In this document: piece by piece, positions 1 through 4,451 of the stretch
Layout: every line of letters starts with the position of its first letter
How positions within the stretch are numbered: the first letter of the stretch is position 1
DNA from: Candidatus Roizmanbacteria bacterium
GTDB lineage: Bacteria > Patescibacteriota > Microgenomatia > GCA-001788215 > 2-01-FULL-40-14
DNA length: 5,969 bases
NCBI GenBank assembly: GCA_016203755.1
Contig: JACQMD010000107.1
Span: 1-5,969 of the forward strand
Reading direction: 5' to 3'
The notes under the pieces: generated by a model
What the model was told of the DNA's origin: nothing
The model's database searches: none
What the model saw: only the letters and a program-made list of their open reading frames with translations
Program-made: the position numbers and the translations under genes

Positions 1-1
1 A

Positions 2-142
2 TATAAAAGTAATCCAACAGTAATAGATTTCTTTACTAAGGATGGGGAGCGGGTCCCCAGTGAATTAGTTGAGAAAAAGAAAACCAAAGAAGGGGTGAAA
101 TTTTTGCAGTTCTTTAGTAGTTTCAGTGACAAAAAAGAGTAA
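2..142 (+). CDS. C-terminal fragment of an unrecognised protein
   Basis: An open frame enters from the left edge and ends at TAA (140-142), giving 46 residues. I do not recognise the family. The fragment is lysine- and phenylalanine-rich: it contains VIDFF, then a charged stretch (SELVEKKKTKEG), then a hydrophobic FLQFFSSF just before the end. The residue composition looks protein-like, and the stop is followed by a possible terminator at 151-182, which supports a real gene end. A 6-bp hairpin (43-59) lies inside the coding sequence. Upstream sequence would be needed to name the protein. Confidence 0.5.
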   Translation, partial: YKSNPTVIDFFTKDGERVPSELVEKKKTKEGVKFLQFFSSFSDKKE

Positions 143-150
143 GAAGCTTT

Positions 151-182
151 CTCCGTTTTCTTCGACGCCGGAGTCATTTTTT
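151..182 (+). terminator. Possible intrinsic terminator after the first CDS
   Basis: The arms CTCCG (151-155) and CGGAG (169-173) can form a GC-rich 5-bp stem with a 13-nt loop, followed after three bases by a T-rich tract (177-182 and beyond). It lies 8 nt after the stop of the first CDS and just past the stop of the converging small gene. The stem is short and the loop long, so this is only a moderate candidate. The minus strand has a T-run only farther away. Confidence 0.38.
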
Positions 183-375
183 ATTTCCAGATGCTTTTGT
201 CGAGTGGAACATTTGGTGCAACAGCCTGTTCTATCGCCAGTTGAGCTCCTTCTAGTCCGAGGGAATCAAGCCGTTCGCCAAATTCTTCTGCTCGTAATAT
301 TAACTCACCAGAAGTAGTTCGCCCCAATTCTTCACCTAAGTGTTCGTATGTCTCTCCTCCGGAAAGATTCTCCAT
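181..375 (-). CDS. Small acidic hypothetical protein (64 aa), leaderless
   Basis: I do not recognise this protein. It is 64 residues, acidic, without cysteines, and probably largely helical (ETYEHLGEEL, GELILRAEEFGERL), ending in DKSIWK. The frame is open further upstream, but I chose the ATG at 375 because of its promoter. TTGACC and TATAAT hexamers are spaced by exactly 17 bp, and the ATG follows the -10 by 7 nt, so the transcript should begin at or near the start codon. No Shine-Dalgarno sequence is seen. The near-consensus promoter is the main reason to treat it as a gene rather than a chance frame. It is divergent from the HAD-like gene at 504, and the region between carries repeats that could regulate either. 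No signal peptide or membrane segment is seen. Confidence 0.6.
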   Translation of the reverse strand: MENLSGGETYEHLGEELGRTTSGELILRAEEFGERLDSLGLEGAQLAIEQAVAPNVPLDKSIWK

Positions 376-382
376 AAGACGT

Positions 383-411
383 ATTATAGAACAATGCTTT
401 GGTACGGTCAA
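383..411 (-). promoter_or_regulatory. Sigma70-like promoter of the 64-aa gene
   Basis: Read on the minus strand, TTGACC (411-406) is followed by 17 bp and then TATAAT (388-383). The start codon lies 7 nt downstream. This is the best match to the sigma70 consensus in the window. The -35 overlaps one copy of the GTACGGTCAA direct repeat (402-411). Confidence 0.7.
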
Positions 412-449
412 AGTTATGACCAGTATTGACTGGTAATCCGTACGGTCAA
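402..449. repeat. Repeat cluster in the divergent intergenic region (candidate operators)
   Basis: Several repeats overlap here. GTACGGTCAA occurs as a perfect 10-bp direct repeat at 402-411 and 440-449. Between the copies lies the perfect inverted repeat ACCAGT (419-424), ATTG, ACTGGT (429-434). GGTCA (406-410) and TGACC (417-421) form another inverted pair. The half-sites GTCAA (407), TTGAC (426) and GTCAA (445) fall 19 bp apart in alternating orientation. The first copy covers the -35 of the minus-strand gene. This looks like an operator array for a transcription factor not encoded in the window, but that is inference. Confidence 0.5.
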
Positions 450-491
450 GAAGACACCACGATCACGAGCGTTTAATCGAAATTTATAAGG

Positions 492-497
492 TATACT
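492..497 (+). promoter_or_regulatory. -10 element of the HAD-like gene
   Basis: TATACT lies 6 nt before the ATG at 504, which places the expected transcript start at the start codon itself. No good -35 is visible at normal spacing. No Shine-Dalgarno sequence is present. Confidence 0.5.
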
Positions 498-503
498 ATA
501 ACA

Positions 504-1220
504 ATGGCAATTGTTGAAGCAGTACGACAAGGTTTCTGGGGAGAGGGATTCCGTTTAGCCTCGAAATCAAAGCGTACGATAGAAGCACTCGGCGGAACAT
601 GCAGGATCATCGATAAAGGAAACGAATCCAATCCGCTCGCCCGTGCACTTGACCACACCATGCTTGGTCCACATCTTGCAGAAGGTGTAGTTTTAACTCC
701 ATTGGAACTTGAGGTCAAAGCGCATCATAAACCTGTCAATTGTATTATCGATTTGGATGGCGTGATTGTTCATCCATGGCAATGGTTATTGGATGAAGTT
801 GAGGGAGACAAACATGATTCGCTCATCCCTTCCTTTCGAGCACTGGTGCAGATTACGGAAAGAGCAGCACACACGACCATCTGGACAAGCAGATTTAACA
901 TTGAAAAAAACCCGTATCTTTCTTGGCTCGGGAGATTTGTGGAGGGCAGAATCCCCTCGTTTCCGTTTATGAATAAAACAGGGATCATGAATCTAGAACG
1001 GTTGGGGAAGGGAAAGGTGGAAGTTCGGACAAACAAATCGCTGAGAAACCCCGTTAAGGATCTTGTGGATATTATAGATGACTATCCGGCGGATCTTTAT
1101 TATTATGTAGGAAGCAGCGGGCGGGATAGGGAGGCGGTTGCGAAATATCTGGTTATGAAGGAGACACCTGCGGAAAAACAACAATTAATTTTTCTCGACA
1201 CTGGTCACTGGAAGCTATAA
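504..1220 (+). CDS. HAD-superfamily hydrolase-like protein
   Basis: This 238-residue protein carries a haloacid dehalogenase-like core. Motif I is CIIDLDGVIV, with the candidate nucleophile Asp83 and acid/base Asp85. Motif II is the strand ending IWTSR (Thr128/Ser129). Lys178 in RTNKSLRNP is a candidate motif III lysine. The motif IV region is YYYVGSSGRDREAV (about 200-212), with Asp208 as the likely metal-side acid, although the usual DD or GDxxxD form is altered. HAD enzymes usually remove phosphate from small molecules or proteins; the substrate cannot be read here. The first ~75 residues lie ahead of motif I and are not part of the core; I do not recognise them. No signal peptide is seen, so it is probably cytoplasmic. 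The ATG at 504 fits a leaderless start 6 nt after TATACT. It converges with the zinc-ribbon gene, 16 nt apart. Confidence 0.8.
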   Translation: MAIVEAVRQGFWGEGFRLASKSKRTIEALGGTCRIIDKGNESNPLARALDHTMLGPHLAEGVVLTPLELEVKAHHKPVNCIIDLDGVIVHPWQWLLDEVEGDKHDSLIPSFRALVQITERAAHTTIWTSRFNIEKNPYLSWLGRFVEGRIPSFPFMNKTGIMNLERLGKGKVEVRTNKSLRNPVKDLVDIIDDYPADLYYYVGSSGRDREAVAKYLVMKETPAEKQQLIFLDTGHWKL

Positions 1221-1236
1221 AAAGAGAACGTTGTTA

Positions 1237-1770
1237 TTATCCTTCAGGTTCTGGTGGCAGGTACTGTTCGCCCGTATCTTCAGTGTCTTTGGCATACTCT
1301 CCCGGTTTAAGCCACTGGACGTAGGTGCAGCCGGTGGCTTCCCGCTTTTCACGGTCCCAGCCGGCGGTGGAACATTTCTTCAGTTTTTTTCCCTTCGCCG
1401 TGGTAAATAACACGAGTTTGTTGCCGCATTGCGGACAGTCTTCATCGAGTTTCTCGGTGGTCCCGTTTATCCACTCGATATAATCGCATCCTTCTGCTTT
1501 TTTCGTTTCCTTGTTCCATTTGTTTGTGGAACACTTCTTCATTTTTTTGCCAAATCGTGTGGTTGCCATGATGAGCGAGCTTCCACATTTGGGACATTTC
1601 TCATCGAGTTCTTGTGGTGGGGTTTCGAGCCATTTCACGAAGTCACAGCCCTCATTTTGTCGGGTGTCTTTATTCCAGCTACTCGTTGAACATCGTTGTA
1701 ACCGTCGACCAGTTGAGGTTTCAGTGATGGGAGCAAGGGGTGAGCCGCATTTAGGACATTTTTCTTCCAT
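1237..1770 (-). CDS. Triple tandem four-cysteine zinc-ribbon protein
   Basis: This 177-residue protein has three successive units of about 53 residues, each with four cysteines: 5/8/27/42, 59/62/80/95 and 112/115/133/148. The unit pattern is CPxCG, a basic GKK/GRR stretch, KKCST, W(N/D)(K/R), GC, Y/F, W. The CPxCG half resembles the C-terminal zinc fingers of bacterial topoisomerase I, but the spacing to the fourth cysteine is longer than in that family and no topoisomerase domain is present. Four-cysteine zinc binding is likely; nucleic acid binding is inferred from the basic stretches and the topoisomerase-like half. The tail is acidic and proline-rich. A TTG at 1794 would add eight residues, but I chose the ATG at 1770 because TATAGT lies 7 nt upstream with AAGACA 17 bp further, giving a leaderless start. 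Tandem TAA TAA stops end it. Confidence 0.82.
   Translation of the reverse strand: MEEKCPKCGSPLAPITETSTGRRLQRCSTSSWNKDTRQNEGCDFVKWLETPPQELDEKCPKCGSSLIMATTRFGKKMKKCSTNKWNKETKKAEGCDYIEWINGTTEKLDEDCPQCGNKLVLFTTAKGKKLKKCSTAGWDREKREATGCTYVQWLKPGEYAKDTEDTGEQYLPPEPEG
1312..1761 (-). repeat. Three coding repeats of the zinc-ribbon unit
   Basis: The units span approximately 1761-1630, 1599-1471 and 1440-1312 on the minus strand, with a period of 53-54 codons. Units 2 and 3 share identical cysteine spacing (CX2C, X17, C, X14, C). Unit 1 has one extra residue between the second and third cysteines. This indicates internal duplication, with unit 1 the most divergent. Confidence 0.75.
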
Positions 1771-1777
1771 ATTATGT

Positions 1778-1806
1778 ACTATATCAAATAACAAATTGAT
1801 TGTCTT
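1778..1806 (-). promoter_or_regulatory. Promoter of the zinc-ribbon gene
   Basis: On the minus strand AAGACA (1806-1801), 17 bp and TATAGT (1783-1778) precede the ATG at 1770 by 7 nt. This gives the gene its own leaderless transcript even though a same-strand gene lies just upstream. Confidence 0.55.
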
Positions 1807-1827
1807 GAGGGAAAATAAGAATTCTTT

Positions 1828-2052
1828 TCATCTTCCTTTAAAAAGTTGTCTAAGCTGACGTTGTACATCGTTGTGATAGAACAAAGTTTGTGACGTTCCA
1901 AGTATATCTGGACAATTCATCGGTCTTTTGTATTCAGATCCGTTTGGTGAACGCGTTGCAAAGACTTCAGGAGTACAACGTGATCCTTGAGTAGTCAATT
2001 TTCGTGCAGGGCATCCAAAACATACTGAATTGTCGCGACACTCAATTGACAT
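1828..2052 (-). CDS. Small cysteine-rich hypothetical protein (74 aa)
   Basis: I do not recognise this protein. It is 74 residues with five cysteines (5, 11, 14, 26, 47). They include CFGCP (CX2C) near the N-terminus and NCPD in the middle, which suggests a metal-binding site such as a zinc knuckle or Fe-S ligand set; that is inference. The C-terminal third is basic and glutamine-rich (DVQRQLRQLFKGR), possibly a helix that contacts nucleic acid. A TTG at 2067 would add five residues, but the ATG at 2052 is preferred. TATCCT lies 6 nt upstream of it, and an alternative TTGACT, 16 bp, TATCAT promoter ends exactly at the ATG. It lies 57 bp upstream of the zinc-ribbon gene on the same strand and in the same reading frame, separated by a single TGA stop plus that gene's own promoter. 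Confidence 0.6.
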   Translation of the reverse strand: MSIECRDNSVCFGCPARKLTTQGSRCTPEVFATRSPNGSEYKRPMNCPDILGTSQTLFYHNDVQRQLRQLFKGR

Positions 2053-2098
2053 ATGATAAGGATACAAACAAACTAGTCAAAATTCAAGCTGGTAATTT

Positions 2099-2320
2099 GT
2101 GACTGCATTTATTTTTTGGATCTGGTATAATGAATGTATCATAAATACGAAATCATTAGAAGAACTTATTGAGATTGTTACGAGAAAGGGCGGACGGATC
2201 AATAGTTTCTATTTACAAAATCCTAAAAAAGGCCCATCGCTTGTCTTTTATAAACAATGGTATCGGGGTAAAAATCTTCGCGACGCGCTCGTACGAGCGC
2301 TTGCTGGTGAACTCTCATAA
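2099..2320 (+). CDS. Small hypothetical protein, start codon uncertain
   Basis: I do not recognise this protein. The convincing part is about 59 residues, from INTKSLEELIEIV through RGKNLRDALVRALAGELS. It has an amphipathic N-terminal helix, a basic middle (RKGGR, NPKKGP), then aromatic FYKQWY and a C-terminal helix. The only conventional start in frame is GTG 2099, but the strong extended -10 at 2123-2131 lies inside that reading and the first residues (FIFWIWY) look unlike a real N-terminus. The nearby ATGs (2130, 2134) are in other frames and stop within 4 and 12 codons. The true start may be a non-ATG codon at 2138 (ATC) or 2141 (ATA), or a frame error may hide it. A 16-bp palindrome lies near the 3' end. 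No cysteines occur in the convincing part. Confidence 0.5.
   Translation: MTAFIFWIWYNECIINTKSLEELIEIVTRKGGRINSFYLQNPKKGPSLVFYKQWYRGKNLRDALVRALAGELS
2123..2131 (+). promoter_or_regulatory. Extended -10 promoter (TGG TATAAT)
   Basis: A perfect TATAAT (2126-2131) is preceded by the TGn extension. By the spacing seen elsewhere in the window, transcription should begin near 2138, inside the open frame that otherwise starts at GTG 2099. No -35 at standard spacing is evident. Confidence 0.6.
2285..2300. repeat. 16-bp perfect palindrome inside the small gene
   Basis: GCGCTCGT (2285-2292) is followed directly by its exact reverse complement ACGAGCGC (2293-2300). It is GC-rich in an AT-rich stretch and can form a 6-bp hairpin with a GTAC loop in RNA. 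It lies 20 nt before the stop codon. No T-run follows, so it does not look like an intrinsic terminator. Confidence 0.6.
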
Positions 2321-2324
2321 AGAA

Positions 2325-2341
2325 TCAAGTCTTGCACTTGA
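2325..2341. repeat. Short inverted repeat between small gene and SOD-like gene
   Basis: TCAAGT (2325-2330) and ACTTGA (2336-2341) are perfect 6-bp arms around a 5-nt centre, just after the stop at 2320. The right arm overlaps a TTGACA (2338-2343) that is too far from the candidate -10 elements to be a standard -35. It may be an operator or a weak hairpin; no T-run follows. Confidence 0.35.
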
Positions 2342-2365
2342 CAAACACTGAAAAATAATAGAAAG

Positions 2366-2377
2366 TATGTATATACT
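2366..2377 (+). promoter_or_regulatory. -10 region of the SOD-like gene
   Basis: TATGTA (2366-2371) lies 6 nt before the ATG at 2378, matching the leaderless spacing used elsewhere. A better hexamer, TATACT (2372-2377), abuts the ATG directly. Both sit in a small inverted repeat (AGTAT, GTAT, ATACT at 2364-2377), so a bound repressor could block the promoter. Which hexamer is used cannot be decided from sequence. Confidence 0.4.
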
Positions 2378-2875
2378 ATGAAAGATACCTACAGCAACTC
2401 TATCTTTACTCCCAAAAATATAGCGATGTATCTGGTGATCGGTGGCATTATTTATATTGGTGTCTATTTCCTATTCATGAAAAAGGGTGAGACACCGTTA
2501 TATCAACAACCAACTTCCTCCGTGCAGGAGTCTGTTGAAACGATTGGAACAACAGCAATGGTAGTTCTTGAGGCGCAGAATGATTCGGGTGAGTCTGGAC
2601 TAGCTACTCTCACCGAAGTAGATGGGAAGACCCAAGTGGTACTCCAAATGGAAAATTCGCCCGTAGATACAGCACAACCTGCTCATATTCATATAGGGTC
2701 GTGTCCGATGCCCGGAGCAGTGTCGTACCCGCTCACCAACGTGGTTAATGGAACATCTGAGACGCTCCTTGAAGTAGATCTTGCTACACTTCGGCAGCAA
2801 TTACCTCTTGCCATCAATGTCCACAAATCAGGAGCTGAAGCAAAAATATATGTGGCATGTGGAGATCTTGAATAA
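2378..2875 (+). CDS. Membrane-anchored protein with Cu/Zn-SOD-like (CHRD-like) domain
   Basis: This 165-residue protein has a short N-terminal tail, one membrane segment (about residues 15-34) followed by Lys-Lys, a Ser/Thr/Gln-rich linker (about 40-58), and a beta-rich outer domain (about 59-165). That domain carries HIHIGSC (His103, His105, Cys109), LPLAINVHKS (His149) and VACGDL (Cys161). The arrangement parallels Cu/Zn superoxide dismutases: the HVH pair, the late VVH histidine, and the cysteines of the conserved disulfide, the second of which sits in an ACG motif. The bridging histidine and the zinc loop are not visible. It may be a copper-binding or redox-inactive SOD-fold protein, or a CHRD-type domain; catalysis cannot be claimed. 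The membrane segment has no lipobox cysteine, so it is probably a signal anchor. The ATG at 2378 follows promoter-like sequence closely. Confidence 0.72.
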   Translation: MKDTYSNSIFTPKNIAMYLVIGGIIYIGVYFLFMKKGETPLYQQPTSSVQESVETIGTTAMVVLEAQNDSGESGLATLTEVDGKTQVVLQMENSPVDTAQPAHIHIGSCPMPGAVSYPLTNVVNGTSETLLEVDLATLRQQLPLAINVHKSGAEAKIYVACGDLE

Positions 2876-2916
2876 GGTACTTTCTTCATAGTTTCCCGTT
2901 CGTCTTTGTCCCCGTT

Positions 2917-2925
2917 TGGTAAAAT
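2917..2925 (+). promoter_or_regulatory. Extended -10 promoter of the methyltransferase gene
   Basis: TGG TAAAAT (2917-2925) is an extended -10. The ATG at 2934 lies 8 nt after it, so the transcript starts within a few bases of the start codon. No clear -35 and no Shine-Dalgarno sequence are seen. Confidence 0.55.
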
Positions 2926-2933
2926 AAGGCAAT

Positions 2934-3599
2934 ATGATCCCCGATCGAAAAATTATTGATGGAGGTCAACAGCTCGATAGACAGATTTGTGTTGAACCGG
3001 AGTCACGCTTTGCCAGAAGTATTCAACAGTACCGAGAGATTTTGACACATAATGGAGCTATCGATCCAATTGCGTATGCTCAAAATGCTTTACCGGCAAA
3101 TCTTACCGTTGTGGATGCTGGTTGTGGGGTAGGCTTAGCATTAATGGGCATGAGACCCTTATTTCCTGCAGCAAAGCTTCATGGAATAGACCTTCGTGAT
3201 GCTCATTCATTAACACTCGATGGTTTTTCGGGAGAACGAATGTTACGCAGAGTATTTGGTATACATTTTTACCGAGGTAACTATACTAATATTGCAAATC
3301 TTATTCCTCAAGGATATGATATGTTGTTGTCTGTTGACTCCTTCTATGATTGGGAACATCCTGTCTTGGAACAATTAGATGTATTACATAGGTTTTATGG
3401 TGGGCTGAGACGTTCAGGGATTGCTGAAGTACTTATTAATCCGACTCAAGAACAGTGGGATCGTATGCAGGAAGGGCTGACCGGTTTGCAAATTCCGTAT
3501 ACGTTTACTGAAGGAGATCCGCAGCGGCTCGAAAAGCAGGGTATTGCTGTCGATTTTGGCATACTCGGTTCGCTCGTCCTCGGACCGAAAAATTCATAG
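2934..3599 (+). CDS. Class I SAM-dependent methyltransferase
   Basis: This 221-residue protein has a Rossmann-type methyltransferase core. Motif I is VVDAGCGVG (residues 59-67), the glycine-rich SAM loop. HGIDLRD follows, with Asp86 at the end of strand 2, the usual ligand of the SAM ribose hydroxyls. Strand 4 is YDMLLSVDSFYDWEHP (about 138-153), and GGLRRSGIAEVLINP covers the following helix and strand 5. The first ~55 residues form an N-terminal helical region typical of small-molecule methyltransferases (SRFARSIQQYREIL). The substrate cannot be assigned; the length fits a stand-alone enzyme. No signal peptide is seen, so it is cytoplasmic. The ATG at 2934 is supported by the extended -10. 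It converges with the metallopeptidase-like gene with only 5 bp between stops, and no terminator is seen between them. An 11-bp hairpin with a T-tract on this strand, inside the opposing gene, is a candidate distal end. Confidence 0.82.
   Translation: MIPDRKIIDGGQQLDRQICVEPESRFARSIQQYREILTHNGAIDPIAYAQNALPANLTVVDAGCGVGLALMGMRPLFPAAKLHGIDLRDAHSLTLDGFSGERMLRRVFGIHFYRGNYTNIANLIPQGYDMLLSVDSFYDWEHPVLEQLDVLHRFYGGLRRSGIAEVLINPTQEQWDRMQEGLTGLQIPYTFTEGDPQRLEKQGIAVDFGILGSLVLGPKNS
3566..3587 (+). other. RNA hairpin at the 3' end of the methyltransferase gene
   Basis: CGGTTCG (3566-3572) can pair with CGGACCG (3581-3587) as a 7-bp stem with one G-U pair and an 8-nt loop. It is followed by AAAAA rather than a T-run, so it is not a standard terminator for either strand. 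It ends 9 nt before the stop codon. Confidence 0.3.
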
Positions 3600-3604
3600 A
3601 GATG

Positions 3605-4363
3605 TCATTCATTATGCCGTCTTTGTGCTTCAATAAGAAAATTTCTATGCTGTGCAAGTATCGTGAGCTTCACATCGTTATCCATTGGATATCCGAAAAA
3701 TATATTATGCATGGTATCGCCATATTCATTCACAAAAAATTCATACGCCCTTCCAAAATATTCATATAAGCCATTGAAAGGTACATATTTGAACAATTGT
3801 GGATCCTTACATAACTCTTTTTGATAGTAAGTCGCAGCTCCTTCTGAAAACGCCGCAATATGTCCAGATTCTTCAACTGAATGGAGTATCTCATGCAACG
3901 CGTGGTTAGAAAATAGTAATGCTCCATATTCACGTTTCGCTTTTTGTTCAGTTCCATAAGCATTATTCCATTTTTGTTTGGCTGACTCATGTAATGTTCT
4001 CCAGTATTGATAGCCAAAATATCTTGGATGAGTGAGAAATATGATATTTCCGAGAGGATTAAAAAATCCTCTCGGTTTTAATCCTTTTTGAAAAGTTGTT
4101 TGTTCCTGCTCTGGATTCCAAGCCATACATGCTACATCAACTGTTGACTGGCTGGTGATTACTGTTCGATTCCCCAAATCACCCATTTGATTCTGAGTAG
4201 AAAAAGGTATAAAGTCTGCATAATGTTCAATAATATGCTGTGTGAGTTCTGTAATTCCGGCAATGAAATACCTTTCTTGCTCCGGCTTCAGTACAGACAC
4301 TTCTTGTTTAAGGGCATCTGTCATCGCTTTTGAGGCAATATATGGTTTTTGTATTTCTGACAT
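3605..4363 (-). CDS. HEXXH zinc metallopeptidase-like protein
   Basis: This 252-residue protein contains HEILH (157-161), the HEXXH zinc-binding and catalytic motif. FSEGAATYY follows 12 residues later, with Glu174 as the likely third zinc ligand. The S-E-G-x-A context resembles the gluzincin class, in which a downstream glutamate completes the site, but I do not recognise the specific family. The N-terminal half (about 1-100) is probably a substrate-side or structural region; the C-terminal region is aromatic-rich (GLYEYFGRAYEFF). No signal peptide or membrane segment is visible, so it would act in the cytoplasm, unlike many secreted zincins. The ATG at 4363 fits a leaderless start: TACACT with a TG extension lies 6 nt upstream. 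Its coding sequence contains a block of palindromes (4036-4075). It is flanked by two methyltransferase-like genes, with no evidence of co-transcription. Confidence 0.75.
   Translation of the reverse strand: MSEIQKPYIASKAMTDALKQEVSVLKPEQERYFIAGITELTQHIIEHYADFIPFSTQNQMGDLGNRTVITSQSTVDVACMAWNPEQEQTTFQKGLKPRGFFNPLGNIIFLTHPRYFGYQYWRTLHESAKQKWNNAYGTEQKAKREYGALLFSNHALHEILHSVEESGHIAAFSEGAATYYQKELCKDPQLFKYVPFNGLYEYFGRAYEFFVNEYGDTMHNIFFGYPMDNDVKLTILAQHRNFLIEAQRRHNE
4036..4050. repeat. 15-bp palindrome inside the metallopeptidase gene
   Basis: GAAATAT (4036-4042) and ATATTTC (4044-4050) are perfect 7-bp arms about a single central G. It directly abuts the larger hairpin at 4050-4075, sharing one base. 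Both fall in the coding sequence for LGNIIFL. Confidence 0.55.
4050..4084 (+). terminator. Strong hairpin with T-tract, antisense to the metallopeptidase gene
   Basis: CCGAGAGGATT (4050-4060) and AATCCTCTCGG (4065-4075) form a perfect 11-bp stem around a 4-nt AAAA loop, followed on the plus strand by TTTTAATCCTTTTT. It has the shape of an intrinsic terminator, but lies on the strand opposite to the gene that contains it. It could end transcripts running on from the methyltransferase gene, about 450 nt past its stop. In the sense mRNA the same hairpin lies inside the codons for PRGFFNPLG and has no T-run after it. The structure is clear; terminator function is inferred. Confidence 0.45.
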
Positions 4364-4369
4364 CCAGCA

Positions 4370-4378
4370 AGTGTAACA
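4370..4378 (-). promoter_or_regulatory. Extended -10 promoter of the metallopeptidase-like gene
   Basis: On the minus strand TGT TACACT (4378-4370) forms an extended -10 that ends 6 nt before the ATG at 4363. The -35 region is weak. This again predicts a leaderless transcript. Confidence 0.55.
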
Positions 4379-4451
4379 CAGGCATCAAGAAATCGATTAC
4401 TTACTACAAAGTGAATGCGTACAGAAAAAGTTATCGGACTGAGAGAATACG

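Noticed and set aside
473..1184. Minus-strand open frames opposite the HAD-like gene
   Set aside because: They lack promoters and sensible composition, while the plus-strand reading carries HAD motifs.
1817..1826. AAGAATTCTT palindrome
   Set aside because: It is a short AT-rich palindrome expected often by chance and matches no promoter position.
1429..1858. Long plus-strand open frames opposite the zinc-ribbon gene
   Set aside because: They are antisense shadows of the zinc-ribbon coding sequence; the minus-strand reading has regular cysteine repeats and a promoter.
2338..2343. Perfect TTGACA as -35 of the SOD-like gene
   Set aside because: Spacing to the candidate -10 hexamers is 22 and 28 bp, outside the usual 16-18 bp.
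2169..2351. Alternative 60-residue plus-strand frame overlapping the small gene
   Set aside because: The start has no promoter or ribosome site nearby, and the other frame has more protein-like composition and ends before the next promoter.
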